A stretch of 64,000 bases of DNA from an uncultured Eubacterium sp. (lineage in GTDB: Bacteria > Bacillota > Clostridia > Lachnospirales > Lachnospiraceae), in contig CAJUTR010000002.1 of NCBI GenBank assembly GCA_910589665.1, positions 62,001 to 126,000 of the forward strand, in the 5' to 3' direction. The notes beneath the pieces are model-generated. The model was not told the origin of the DNA. It did no database searches and saw nothing but the letters and a program-made list of their open reading frames with translations. Below are positions 35,140-43,512 of this stretch, piece by piece. Each line of letters begins with the position of its first letter. Position 1 is the first letter of the stretch. A program made the position numbers and the translations under genes.

Positions 35140-35772
35140 ATGTGTTTACCTCTGAAAATTGTTCTGGAGGGCGGTACGGGGGAAGTGGTGGAAAAGAAAT
35201 CCCGGTTTATCGCCCAGGTTTTTCCAATAGAAACGGAAGACGAGGCGCTGGATGTTCTTGCTAGTGTGCGGAAAAAACATTACGATGCCAGACATAATTG
35301 TTTTGCCTATGTGCTTGGGGAGAAAAATGAGACGGAGAGGTGCAGTGATGACGGGGAACCTTCTGGCACGGCTGGACGGCCGATCCTCGATGTGATTACC
35401 GGACGCGGGATCCACGATGTGCTTGTCGTGGTGACAAGGTATTTTGGCGGAACGCTATTAGGAACCGGAGGACTCGTGCGGGCGTATTCAGCTGCTGCTA
35501 AGCAGGGGTTGGAGAATTGTACGGTCGTAGAAAAGCGCAAAGGATATCATGTGACGGTAAGGACGGATTATACGGATCTAGGCAGGATACAGCATATCGC
35601 CGCCGAGTTTGAGCTGTCGGAAGATCATGCCGAATACGCAGAAAATGTGAAACTTGTTTATACCATCCCCGAAGATCGTGTACTGGCCTTTGAGCAGGAA
35701 GTGACGGATAAAACTGGTGGGAAGGGAAAGATAGACCGAGGTGATGAGACGTGGATCTACTGGAATATATGA
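35140..35772 (+). CDS. YigZ/IMPACT family protein
   Basis: ATG 35140 with AAAGGAA upstream. The 210-residue product has the UPF0029 N-terminal IMPACT domain (EKKSRFIAQVFP, HNCFAYVLGE, DDGEPSGTAGRPIL, VTRYFGGTLLGTGGLVRAY). Its C-terminal ferredoxin-like domain is typical of YigZ. The family is linked to translation regulation but its bacterial role is not settled. The next gene, rarA, starts within its last codons. Confidence 0.93.
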   Translation: MCLPLKIVLEGGTGEVVEKKSRFIAQVFPIETEDEALDVLASVRKKHYDARHNCFAYVLGEKNETERCSDDGEPSGTAGRPILDVITGRGIHDVLVVVTRYFGGTLLGTGGLVRAYSAAAKQGLENCTVVEKRKGYHVTVRTDYTDLGRIQHIAAEFELSEDHAEYAENVKLVYTIPEDRVLAFEQEVTDKTGGKGKIDRGDETWIYWNI

Positions 35773-37094
35773 ATGAGAAGAATAAGGAAACGGAGTCTCC
35801 GCTAGCCTCCCGCCTGCGCCCGTCGTCGCTTGACGAGGTAGTTGGCCAGGAGCACATTATAGGGAAGGACAAGCTTCTTTACCGGGCGATCCAGGCGGAC
35901 AAACTCAGTTCCATTTTGTTGTACGGCCCGCCCGGTACAGGGAAAACAACGCTAGCGAAAGTCATCGCGGGAACGACAAAGGCAGAGTTTCTGCAGATCA
36001 ACGCTACCGCAGCCGGAAAGAAGGACATGGAGGCGGTTGTGGCGAAGGCGAAGGAGAATACAGGCATGTACGGGAGAAAGACCATTCTCTTTATCGATGA
36101 GATCCACCGGTTCAATAAGGGCCAGCAGGATTATCTTTTGCCTTTTGTGGAGGACGGCACTGTGATCTTGATCGGGGCGACCACGGAAAATCCTTATTTT
36201 GAGGTGAACGGGGCTCTGATCTCCCGTTCTATCATTTTTGAACTGCACCCACTTTCGAAAGACAATATCAAATCTCTTCTCCTGCGGGCCGTAACCGATG
36301 GGGAAAAGGGACTTGGGAGTTATCATGCCATGATCGAGGAGGAAGCGCTCGAATTTTTGGCTGATATTAGCGGAGGAGATGCCAGGAGGGCGCTCAATGC
36401 TATTGAACTGGGAGTACTTACGACGAGCCGATCGGAGGATGGCTGCATCCATATCACAGCGGAAGTGGCAGAGGAGTGTATTCAAAAACGAGTACTGCGG
36501 TATGATAAAACAGGAGATAATCATTACGATACGATCTCGGCGTTTATAAAAAGTATGCGTGGATCCGATCCGGACGCGGCGGTCTATTATCTTGCGCGCA
36601 TGCTTTATGCGGGGGAAGATATAAAGTTTATCGCCCGCAGGATTATGATCTGCGCATCGGAGGACGTGTCAAATGCCGACCCGCAGGCGCTCGTCGTTGC
36701 CGTACAGGCGGCGCAGGCCGTCGAGCGGCTTGGACTGCCAGAGGCGCGTATCGTACTGGCGCAGGCGGCTGCTTATGTGGCTTGTGCGCCCAAAAGTAAT
36801 TCTGCTATATTGGCGATCGATGCGGCAATGAAGTATGTATCCAGTCATCCAAATCATAAAATCCCATCGTATCTTCAGGACTCCCACTATAAAGGGGCGG
36901 CGAAGCTGGGACACGGCATCGGCTATCAGTACGCTCATGAATTTGAAAATCATTATGTGGATCAGCAGTATCTGCCGGATGAGATCCGGGATATGAAATT
37001 TTATGAATTGTCAGATATGGGGATGGAAAAGGTGTTAAAAGAACATTTAATGAGAATAAAGAATGGAGGATCCAATGGAAAAGAAAATGGATGA
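35751..37094 (+). CDS. rarA: Replication-associated recombination protein A (RarA/MgsA)
   Basis: GTG start at 35751 with GAGGTGAT upstream, overlapping the YigZ gene by 22 bases. The 447-residue AAA+ ATPase is of clamp-loader type. It has RPSSLDEVVGQEHI, Walker A GPPGTGKTT at about 63, Walker B FIDEIHRFNKGQQD, sensor 1 IGATTENP and a C-terminal helical oligomerisation domain (SHPNHKIPSYLQDSHYKGA). RarA acts at stalled replication forks. A small membrane-protein gene begins inside its 3' end. Confidence 0.95.
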   Translation: MDLLEYMNEKNKETESPLASRLRPSSLDEVVGQEHIIGKDKLLYRAIQADKLSSILLYGPPGTGKTTLAKVIAGTTKAEFLQINATAAGKKDMEAVVAKAKENTGMYGRKTILFIDEIHRFNKGQQDYLLPFVEDGTVILIGATTENPYFEVNGALISRSIIFELHPLSKDNIKSLLLRAVTDGEKGLGSYHAMIEEEALEFLADISGGDARRALNAIELGVLTTSRSEDGCIHITAEVAEECIQKRVLRYDKTGDNHYDTISAFIKSMRGSDPDAAVYYLARMLYAGEDIKFIARRIMICASEDVSNADPQALVVAVQAAQAVERLGLPEARIVLAQAAAYVACAPKSNSAILAIDAAMKYVSSHPNHKIPSYLQDSHYKGAAKLGHGIGYQYAHEFENHYVDQQYLPDEIRDMKFYELSDMGMEKVLKEHLMRIKNGGSNGKENG

Positions 37095-37305
37095 AGAACC
37101 AAAAAAATCGTATCCGAAAGGCGTCCGCATCATGGCTGCCGCGGGGGCGGTGCTGCTCGTACTCATGTATGTGGTTACGCTGATTGCGGCACTGACGACG
37201 TCACCCGCGTCAAGCTCATTGTTTAAGGCATGTCTGGGAGGTTCGATCCTGCTCCCCATCATGCTTTGGTTATATATACGGTTTGCGAAACTTTTGACAA
37301 AATAG
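37075..37305 (+). CDS. Small membrane protein, 76 aa
   Basis: ATG 37075 has GGAGG five bases upstream; ATG 37063 lies before that site and is not the start. It overlaps rarA by 20 bases. There are two hydrophobic segments (about residues 18-40 and 50-68), with charged N-terminal residues. No family was recognised. Confidence 0.7.
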   Translation: MEKKMDEEPKKSYPKGVRIMAAAGAVLLVLMYVVTLIAALTTSPASSSLFKACLGGSILLPIMLWLYIRFAKLLTK

Positions 37306-37323
37306 AAAAGGAACAGGAGAAGT

Positions 37324-38457
37324 ATGTTTGAAATAATAGCAAGAGAAGGACGAGCGAAACGGGGCGTGTTCCATACTCCGCATGGAGAGATCCAGACTCC
37401 GGTTTTCATGAATGTAGGGACGGTAGCGGCCATCAAAGGAGCCGTATCGACGATGGATCTAAAGGAGATCGGAACGCAGGTGGAATTGTCAAATACGTAC
37501 CATCTCCATGTGCGCCCGGGAGACGAGGTGATCCGGCAGCTCGGCGGATTGCATCGGTTTATGAACTGGGACAGGCCGATCTTGACTGATTCCGGCGGAT
37601 TTCAGGTGTTTTCCCTGGCAGGACTGCGCAAGATCAAAGAAGAGGGCGTATACTTCCAGTCCCATATCGATGGCAGAAAAATTTTTATGGGGCCGGAAGA
37701 GAGTATGCAGATCCAGTCAAATCTAGCATCCACGATCGCGATGGCGTTTGACGAGTGCGCGCCTCACCCGGCGACGCGGGACTATATGGAGGCATCGGTG
37801 GCACGGACGACGAGGTGGCTCGAGCGCTGTAAAGTAAAGATGCAGGAGTTGAATGCAAGGGAAGATACGATCAATCAAAAGCAGATGCTATTTGGTATCA
37901 ACCAGGGCGGAACATTTGAGGATATCCGCATCCGCCACGCACAGGAGATCAGCGGGATGGATCTCGACGGCTATGCGGTTGGCGGACTTGCCGTCGGTGA
38001 AAGCCATGAGGAGATGTACCGTATTTTGGATGCGGTTGTGCCAGAACTTCCGGCCGAGAAGCCGGTGTATCTGATGGGGGTCGGAACGCCTGAGAACATA
38101 CTGGAAGGTGTGGAACGCGGCGTGGACTTTTTTGACTGCGTGTATCCGGCGAGAAATGGCAGGCATGGGAATGCTTATACGAGTCTCGGAAAAATGAATT
38201 TAATGAATAAAAAGTTTGAACTTGACGACCGGCCGATCGAAGAAGGCTGTCAGTGTCCTGCGTGCCGGCACTATTCCCGCGCCTACATCCGGCATCTTCT
38301 CAAGGCAAAAGAAATGTTGGCACTTCGATTATTGGTCTTGCATAATCTCTATTTTTATAATACAATGATGAGTGAAGTCCGTGAAGCGATTGGCAAAAAT
38401 TGCTTTGCGCAATATAAAAAGAAGAAGATAGATTTAATGACATCAGGAGAGAATTAG
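37324..38457 (+). CDS. tgt: Queuine tRNA-ribosyltransferase
   Basis: ATG 37324 follows AGGAGAAGT. The 377-residue enzyme has the general-acid region TDSGGFQVFSLAGLRK, nucleophile Asp in GVDFFDCVYPARNGRHG and the zinc site CQCPACRHYSRAYIRHL. It exchanges guanine for preQ1 at the wobble position of GUN-anticodon tRNAs. yajC follows 30 bases downstream, the usual neighbour in many bacteria. Confidence 0.97.
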   Translation: MFEIIAREGRAKRGVFHTPHGEIQTPVFMNVGTVAAIKGAVSTMDLKEIGTQVELSNTYHLHVRPGDEVIRQLGGLHRFMNWDRPILTDSGGFQVFSLAGLRKIKEEGVYFQSHIDGRKIFMGPEESMQIQSNLASTIAMAFDECAPHPATRDYMEASVARTTRWLERCKVKMQELNAREDTINQKQMLFGINQGGTFEDIRIRHAQEISGMDLDGYAVGGLAVGESHEEMYRILDAVVPELPAEKPVYLMGVGTPENILEGVERGVDFFDCVYPARNGRHGNAYTSLGKMNLMNKKFELDDRPIEEGCQCPACRHYSRAYIRHLLKAKEMLALRLLVLHNLYFYNTMMSEVREAIGKNCFAQYKKKKIDLMTSGEN

Positions 38458-38487
38458 ATCTTGTATTCGAACTAGGAGGTACTTAAA

Positions 38488-38769
38488 ATGGGAACAGTAG
38501 GTATGTTGATTTATGTGGTCGTGATCATCGGAGCGTTTTATTTTATCGCGATCCGCCCTCAGAGGAAGCAGGAAAAGGAACGTCAGGCGATGGTGGCAAG
38601 CGTCGAAGTTGGCGACAGTATCCTTACGACAAGCGGTTTTTATGGCGTGATCATTGACATGACGGATGATGTCGTTATCGTTGAATTTGGAAGCAATAAA
38701 AACTGTCGGATTCCGATGAAAAAAGAAGCGATTGTCGAAGTGGAGAAAGCCAAAGATGCCGGTTTGTGA
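38488..38769 (+). CDS. yajC: Preprotein translocase subunit YajC
   Basis: ATG 38488 with AGGAGG upstream. The 93-residue product has one membrane helix (about 5-23), then the family signature FIAIRPQRKQEKERQ and GDSILTTSGFYGVI. YajC associates with SecDF; no secDF genes lie in the window. Confidence 0.95.
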   Translation: MGTVGMLIYVVVIIGAFYFIAIRPQRKQEKERQAMVASVEVGDSILTTSGFYGVIIDMTDDVVIVEFGSNKNCRIPMKKEAIVEVEKAKDAGL

Positions 38770-38833
38770 TGGGAATGATGCGAAATGGTAATGTTAGATT
38801 GTTAGAAGTGATTACAGAAATGGAGAGTTTGGC

Positions 38834-39712
38834 ATGAAAGGAATTATTTTAGCCGGCGGTTCCGGTACGAGGCTATATCCATTGACGATGGTGACATCGA
38901 AACAGCTGTTGCCGGTGTATGACAAACCGATGATCTATTACCCGCTTTCGACGCTTATGCTTGCGGGGATCCGTGATATACTGATCATCTCAACGCCGGT
39001 CGATCTACCGAACTTTGAGCGGCTGCTGGGCGACGGTTCGAATTTTGGTATCCACCTAGAGTACAAGGTTCAGCCTAGTCCGGACGGACTGGCGCAGGCA
39101 TTTTTGATCGGTGAGGAATTTATTGACGGTGATTCGTGCGCCATGGTGCTTGGCGATAATATTTTTTACGGCAGCGGGCTGGGAACGCATTTGCGAGAAG
39201 CAGCGGCGCGGGAATACGGCGCGACCGTGTTTGGTTATTACGTCGATGACCCAGAGCGTTTCGGTATCGTCGAATTTGATGAAAACGGAAAAGCTGTCTC
39301 GGTCGAAGAAAAGCCAGAACATCCAAAATCCAATTATGCTGTGACCGGATTATATTTTTACGATAACCGGGTTGTGGAGCTGGCAAAAAAAGTAAAACCT
39401 TCGGCGCGCGGCGAACTAGAGATCACAGACCTAAACCGCATGTATTTAGAAGAGGGTGCGCTGAATGTCATTACGCTTGGGCGCGGTTACGCCTGGCTGG
39501 ATACCGGAACGATGGATGCGCTGGCAGATGCGAGTGAGTTTGTGAAAGTGATCGAAAAACGTCAGGGTATCATGCTGTCTGCGATTGAAGAAATCGCGTA
39601 TAAAAACGGATGGATCGACAAAGAGAAGTTATTGGCATCCGCTCAGTTATATGGCAAGTCCAGTTATGGGAAACATCTGAGACAGGTTGCGGATGGCAGG
39701 ATCTTGTACTAA
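38834..39712 (+). CDS. rfbA: Glucose-1-phosphate thymidylyltransferase
   Basis: ATG 38834 with GGAGAG upstream. The 292-residue nucleotidyltransferase has GGSGTRLYPLT (activator/nucleotide loop), KQLLPVYDKPMIYYPLS, LGDNIFYGSGL and EEKPEHPKSNYAVTGLY, all RmlA family motifs. It makes dTDP-glucose, the first step of dTDP-L-rhamnose synthesis, and so serves the rfbB-rfbD pair 6-8 kb upstream. The separation of rfbA from rfbBD is noteworthy. The gene is followed by an inverted repeat that covers the next gene's ribosome site. Confidence 0.95.
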   Translation: MKGIILAGGSGTRLYPLTMVTSKQLLPVYDKPMIYYPLSTLMLAGIRDILIISTPVDLPNFERLLGDGSNFGIHLEYKVQPSPDGLAQAFLIGEEFIDGDSCAMVLGDNIFYGSGLGTHLREAAAREYGATVFGYYVDDPERFGIVEFDENGKAVSVEEKPEHPKSNYAVTGLYFYDNRVVELAKKVKPSARGELEITDLNRMYLEEGALNVITLGRGYAWLDTGTMDALADASEFVKVIEKRQGIMLSAIEEIAYKNGWIDKEKLLASAQLYGKSSYGKHLRQVADGRILY

Positions 39713-39749
39713 ATTTTCTTTTGTTTCCAAAATTTGCAGCGGGATACAT

Positions 39750-39779
39750 TGAATAATCACCTCAATTCAGGCAAGACTA
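39750..39779 (+). promoter_or_regulatory. Forespore-sigma-like promoter of the SpoIIQ-like gene
   Basis: TGAATA (39750-39755) is followed by GGCAAGACTA (39770-39779), which satisfies the sigma-F -10 pattern GGNNANAHTR. No sigma-A -35/-10 pair was found. Transcription would begin near 39786, inside the hairpin loop, so the left arm would not be in this RNA. Confidence 0.45.
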
Positions 39780-39805
39780 TTTATAAAACTTGAATTGAGG
39801 TGATT
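39755..39805 (+). promoter_or_regulatory. 15-bp hairpin sequestering a ribosome-binding site
   Basis: A perfect inverted repeat (39755-39769 with 39791-39805, core AATCACCTCAATT) contains GAGGTGA at 39797-39803, the ribosome site of the ATG at 39809. In RNA read through from rfbA the site is double-stranded. There is no T-run after the stem, so this is not a standard terminator. Confidence 0.75.
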
Positions 39806-39808
39806 TAC

Positions 39809-40525
39809 ATGTTTTATAAGGAAAAAGGGTTTTATATATCGCTCATTTGTGGGATCGTATGCCTGGCGGCATTTGGTTTCATTTGTATGAATGTCTTTTC
39901 CGATGGCAGCGGGGAACAGGAAAATGCGATCGTCGCACAGGAAACGGAAGCACCGGTTATGACAGAAGCGCCTTCTGCTACGTTCTCTCCCGAGGCGGAG
40001 GACGCGACGACGGATAACGTAAAATCAGAAGTAAAAGCGACGCCTGCACCGAAGAAAAAGGCAAAAACGACGATGAAAAGCAAGAAAACCAATGTGGAGG
40101 ACAAGCTTCATTTTGATCAGGAAACAGGTCTTCTCTGGCCGGTCGAGGGCGACATACTGATCGAATACAGCGCGGATAAGGTCGTATTTTTTCCTACCTT
40201 GTCCCAGTTTAAGACGAACCCGGCTCTGATCATCGGTAGCAAAGTAGGCGAAAGCGTAAAGTCCAGTTCGAGCGGCGTGGTAAAAAGCATCGAGACGAAC
40301 GATGAAACTGGTACGACGGTCACGATTGCCATTGGCGATGATTTTAAGGTTGTGTACGGGCAGCTGAAGGACTTGACAGTCTCAAAAGGGGATGAGGTCA
40401 GCGAGGGGCAGGTGATCGGCAAGATCGCAAAACCGACAAAGTATTATTCTGTGGAAGGGGCAAATCTTTATTATCAGGTGAAACAAAAGGGTGAAACGGT
40501 AAATCCGCTCGTTCTTTTGCGCTAA
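39809..40525 (+). CDS. SpoIIQ-like membrane protein with degenerate M23 (LytM) domain
   Basis: ATG 39809 follows GAGGTGATTT, inside a hairpin arm. The 238-residue product has one N-terminal membrane helix (about 9-30), a charged Ala/Thr/Lys linker (about 35-100) and a LytM-type beta domain (about 108-238). The domain retains SGVVKSI, VVYGQLKDLTV, GDEVSEGQVIGKI and VNPLVLL. The zinc ligands are gone: no His occurs where the family has YxH or HLHF (here VVYGQL and ANLYYQV), so it should be catalytically inactive. B. subtilis SpoIIQ has the same membrane-anchored degenerate M23 design, links the forespore to the mother cell and is made under forespore sigma factors, which agrees with the promoter. 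Confidence 0.72.
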   Translation: MFYKEKGFYISLICGIVCLAAFGFICMNVFSDGSGEQENAIVAQETEAPVMTEAPSATFSPEAEDATTDNVKSEVKATPAPKKKAKTTMKSKKTNVEDKLHFDQETGLLWPVEGDILIEYSADKVVFFPTLSQFKTNPALIIGSKVGESVKSSSSGVVKSIETNDETGTTVTIAIGDDFKVVYGQLKDLTVSKGDEVSEGQVIGKIAKPTKYYSVEGANLYYQVKQKGETVNPLVLLR

Positions 40526-40554
40526 TGATATATTTCTTTTTCAAAATCGTTTAG

Positions 40555-40594
40555 AATTGGTTATAGGAGCTATTATACCTATAGCCAATTTTTT
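40555..40594 (+). terminator. Rho-independent terminator after the SpoIIQ-like gene
   Basis: A 13-bp stem (40555-40567 with 40578-40590, one G-U pair) followed by six T. Confidence 0.88.
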
Positions 40595-40614
40595 AATTCA
40601 AGGAGGAAATGGAA

Positions 40615-41649
40615 ATGAAGGTTTTCGAAAAGGACAACGTGATCTATGGTGCATTTGGAAAGCGGCAAAATGATCAGGGAAGCACAAAAGGAACAGAGAG
40701 GCCGAAGCTGGGGGATTTATTGGAGGACTGGAACACGAACATCAACTATGTTCGCAATTCTAAGACGACATGGGTGTTTACGGCTAATTTACAGCGCCAT
40801 ATCCTATCGTTTTGGGGAAAGGACTTTCCTCTTTGTGATATGACAACAAAGGAAATTCTGACCTATTTTACATTTTTAAAGTCCTCGAAAAGTTTAAGCA
40901 GCAATACGATCAACAAGCATCGGACACATCTTATGACACTGTTTGAATATATGGTAGAGAACAGTGAGATTTATGAGATCGAGGTAAATCCAGTGCGAAA
41001 GATCAGGCCCTTAAAGCAGGAGCCGTTTTTTCATCACATTTACCAGCCGGAGGAGGCGAGGGAGATTTTGTCGGCGCTAAAGTCTTCTGAGAAGATCGGG
41101 CTGGAAGTGGCGGCAGGTATCGCGCTGTACTGTGGCTGCCGGCGCGAGGAAGTGTGCGCGCTGAGGTGGGATAATGTAGATATGGTAAACCGTGTCCTGA
41201 CGATCTGCGAGGTGCGAACAACGGCTGGAAAGGAGATTGTAAAGATGAACCACACGAAAAATCATACGGTGCGGCAGATCGGAATTCCGGATGCGTTATA
41301 TGACATTCTAAAGCGGGCGGAACAGCAGCAGAAAAAGGATCGGAAGAACTATGGGTATCTTTATAAAAATAAACCAGATTTTGTGCTGAGGGAAAAAGAC
41401 GGGGCGCCGTGGCATCCAAATAATGTAACAAAGCGCTGGACGCGGTTCATCCACGCCAATGGGTTCCGATACATACGCTATCATGATTTACGGCATACCA
41501 ATCTTAGCTTGCTCATGACGAAAATGAGCGCTGTGGATGTGGCGAAACTAGGCGGCCATACAAAAGTATCGACGACGACGAACATTTACGGGCATAGTTT
41601 TAATAATGCAGTTGAGACGGGGGTAAAAACGATCAATGAACTGTTGTGA
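40615..41649 (+). CDS. Orphan tyrosine recombinase/integrase
   Basis: The start is ATG 40615, eight bases after AGGAGG; ATG 40609 is too close to it. The 344-residue product has an N-terminal core-binding helical domain (about 30-125). The catalytic domain has the full set: Arg176 (GCRREEV), His290-x-x-Arg293 (HDLRHT), His315 (GGHTKVS) and Tyr325 (NIYGHS). It could be a site-specific integrase or a Xer-like resolvase. No excisionase, relaxase, phage gene or flanking direct repeat was found, so no mobile element can be drawn around it. A terminator precedes it, so it has its own transcription signal or depends on readthrough. Confidence 0.9.
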   Translation: MKVFEKDNVIYGAFGKRQNDQGSTKGTERPKLGDLLEDWNTNINYVRNSKTTWVFTANLQRHILSFWGKDFPLCDMTTKEILTYFTFLKSSKSLSSNTINKHRTHLMTLFEYMVENSEIYEIEVNPVRKIRPLKQEPFFHHIYQPEEAREILSALKSSEKIGLEVAAGIALYCGCRREEVCALRWDNVDMVNRVLTICEVRTTAGKEIVKMNHTKNHTVRQIGIPDALYDILKRAEQQQKKDRKNYGYLYKNKPDFVLREKDGAPWHPNNVTKRWTRFIHANGFRYIRYHDLRHTNLSLLMTKMSAVDVAKLGGHTKVSTTTNIYGHSFNNAVETGVKTINELL

Positions 41650-41734
41650 TTCTTCCACGAAGAGGGTGTTGGCGGATGAAAAAGCCCGGATCGACTAAAA
41701 AATAGACGTATTCATAGCTACTAAATGGATAAAA

Positions 41735-41813
41735 AACCCGAACAAATTTCCCGATCTGCCGTTCAAACCCATACAGGGCACACGGCAAATGTAAGGAAAT
41801 ATCTGTTCGGGTT
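41735..41813 (-). terminator. Long hairpin terminator after xylB
   Basis: On the minus strand AACCCGAACA pairs with TGTTCGGGTT across a 79-base span, with an additional inner pairing near GGAAAT/ATTTCC and GCCG/CGGC, and then six T. The unusual length leaves room for a structured insert. Confidence 0.65.
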
Positions 41814-41877
41814 ATTCAATGTCTTTATCAGCCGATGCTTTAAATAAAATCCGCATAGGATGTTGTTTTAGAATGGA

Positions 41878-43356
41878 TCATGCTTTCAGTGTATCATACA
41901 ATTCTTTTACCGTAGGATAAATTTCTTTAAACTTCGCATATTTCTTGTCATATTTTGCGGCAAGGGAAGCCTCTGGTTCCACGGTATCGACCACTTTTAC
42001 GATTTTTGCAGCTGCTTCCTCAACAGAAGCGTATTCTCCACAGGCAACCGCAGCCAGCATCGCACCGCCGAGGCCGGGGCCTTCTTCGCTCTCGATGATA
42101 TTTACTTTGATGTTCAGCACATTGGCGATGATCTTTCTCCAAAGCGGACTTTTTGCGCCGCCGCCGCAGATTTTTGTTTCTTCGATCTTGATACCGAGGT
42201 CTTTTGCCACCTCGAAGGAATCACGAATAGCAAATGCCACGCCTTCTAGTACGGCCTGTGTCATATCGGCTCTTGTGGAATCCATCGACATGCCGATGAA
42301 CAGCGCCCGCGCGTCCGGATTGTTATGAGGGGAGCGCTCGCCCATCAGGTACGGAAGATAATAGACATTATTTTCCCCGAGCTTTTCATCTGTGATCGGT
42401 TTCTGCTCTGCCGGATACTCTTTTGTACGAATGATATCGTCCATCCACCATTTGTTACACGAAGCGGCGCTCAGCATACATCCCATCAGATGATAGTTGC
42501 CGTCTGCGTGAGCAAAGGAATGGAGGGCGTTAAATTTGTCCACGCCAAATTCTTTGCTGGAAATAAATATCGTTCCAGAAGTGCCGAGGGAAATGTTACA
42601 TCCGCCGTCGCCGACCGTTCCCGTGCCAACGGCAGCCGCCGCATTATCGCCGGCGCCGGCAGCAATCTTGCACGCGGTCGTCAGTCCGAGCTGCGAAGCC
42701 GCATCTTCGGTAAGGGTTCCGGTAATTTCATAACTCTCAAAAAGTTTCGGAAGCTGCTCTTCCTTAACGGAGCAGATTTCCATCATTTCCTTTGACCAGC
42801 ATTTGTTTTTTACGTCCATCAGGAGCATACCAGAAGCGTCGGAGTAATCACAGCTGTGTACGCCTGTCATCTTATAAGCGATGTAGTCTTTCGGAAGCAT
42901 GATCTTCTCAATTTTTGCGAAGTTTTCCGGTTCGTTTTCTTTCACCCAAAGGATCTTCGGAGCAGTAAAGCCAGCAAAAGCAATATTTGCCGTGTACGCG
43001 GAAAGTTTGTCTTTTCCGATCACGTCGTTGAGATAATTTGTTTCTTTTGTTGTACGACCATCATTCCACAAAATAGCCGGACGGATCACGTTGTCATCTT
43101 TATCCAGAATGACAAGTCCGTGCATCTGTCCGCCGAAGCTGATGCCCGCCACCTGTGCGGCATCAAAGCCGTCTGTGAGTTCCTTAATGCCAGCCGTCAC
43201 AGCATTCCACCAGTCTTCTGGACTCTGTTCTGACCAACCCGGATTAGGGAACGAAAGTGGATATTCTTTTGATACAATATTTTTAATGGTTCCATCTGCT
43301 TCCATGAGAAGAAGTTTGACAGCAGAGGTACCGAGATCAACGCCTATGTAATACAT
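41878..43356 (-). CDS. xylB: Xylulokinase
   Basis: ATG at 43356 with AGAGGAGAA upstream. The 492-residue FGGY kinase has YYIGVDLGTSAVKLLLM at the N-terminus, PGWSEQSPEDWW, GISFGGQMHGLVILD (the xylulokinase GQMHG motif), LWNDGRT, and GGGAKSPLWRKIIANVL for adenosine binding. It phosphorylates D-xylulose at C5, linking xylose to the pentose phosphate pathway. It follows an isomerase-family gene in the same direction with a hairpin in the 156-base gap. No xylA-type D-xylose isomerase is in the window. Confidence 0.95.
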   Translation of the reverse strand: MYYIGVDLGTSAVKLLLMEADGTIKNIVSKEYPLSFPNPGWSEQSPEDWWNAVTAGIKELTDGFDAAQVAGISFGGQMHGLVILDKDDNVIRPAILWNDGRTTKETNYLNDVIGKDKLSAYTANIAFAGFTAPKILWVKENEPENFAKIEKIMLPKDYIAYKMTGVHSCDYSDASGMLLMDVKNKCWSKEMMEICSVKEEQLPKLFESYEITGTLTEDAASQLGLTTACKIAAGAGDNAAAAVGTGTVGDGGCNISLGTSGTIFISSKEFGVDKFNALHSFAHADGNYHLMGCMLSAASCNKWWMDDIIRTKEYPAEQKPITDEKLGENNVYYLPYLMGERSPHNNPDARALFIGMSMDSTRADMTQAVLEGVAFAIRDSFEVAKDLGIKIEETKICGGGAKSPLWRKIIANVLNIKVNIIESEEGPGLGGAMLAAVACGEYASVEEAAAKIVKVVDTVEPEASLAAKYDKKYAKFKEIYPTVKELYDTLKA

Positions 43357-43432
43357 AATAAATGGTTCTCCTCTCTATATATGGGAAGTAAGTATTTAGT
43401 TCCGTGAGTTTCTAATTGTCACAAAATGTTAC

Positions 43433-43460
43433 ACTAGCGACCCAGGAAAGGGTCGCTAGT
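43433..43460. terminator. Hairpin between the isomerase and xylB genes
   Basis: A perfect 11-bp stem (43433-43443 with 43450-43460, core TAGCGACCC) with a 6-base loop. On the minus strand the downstream sequence is only partly T-rich, so it may attenuate or protect a processed transcript rather than fully terminate. Confidence 0.55.
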
Positions 43461-43512
43461 ATGTTTGTTTTTTACTTTATATAACTTGCCTGAGAAAACA
43501 GGTAAGGAGATG

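Noticed and set aside
41735..41813. attC-like recombination site
   Set aside because: The hairpin is followed by a T-run on the minus strand directly after xylB, which a terminator explains; no repeated copies were seen.
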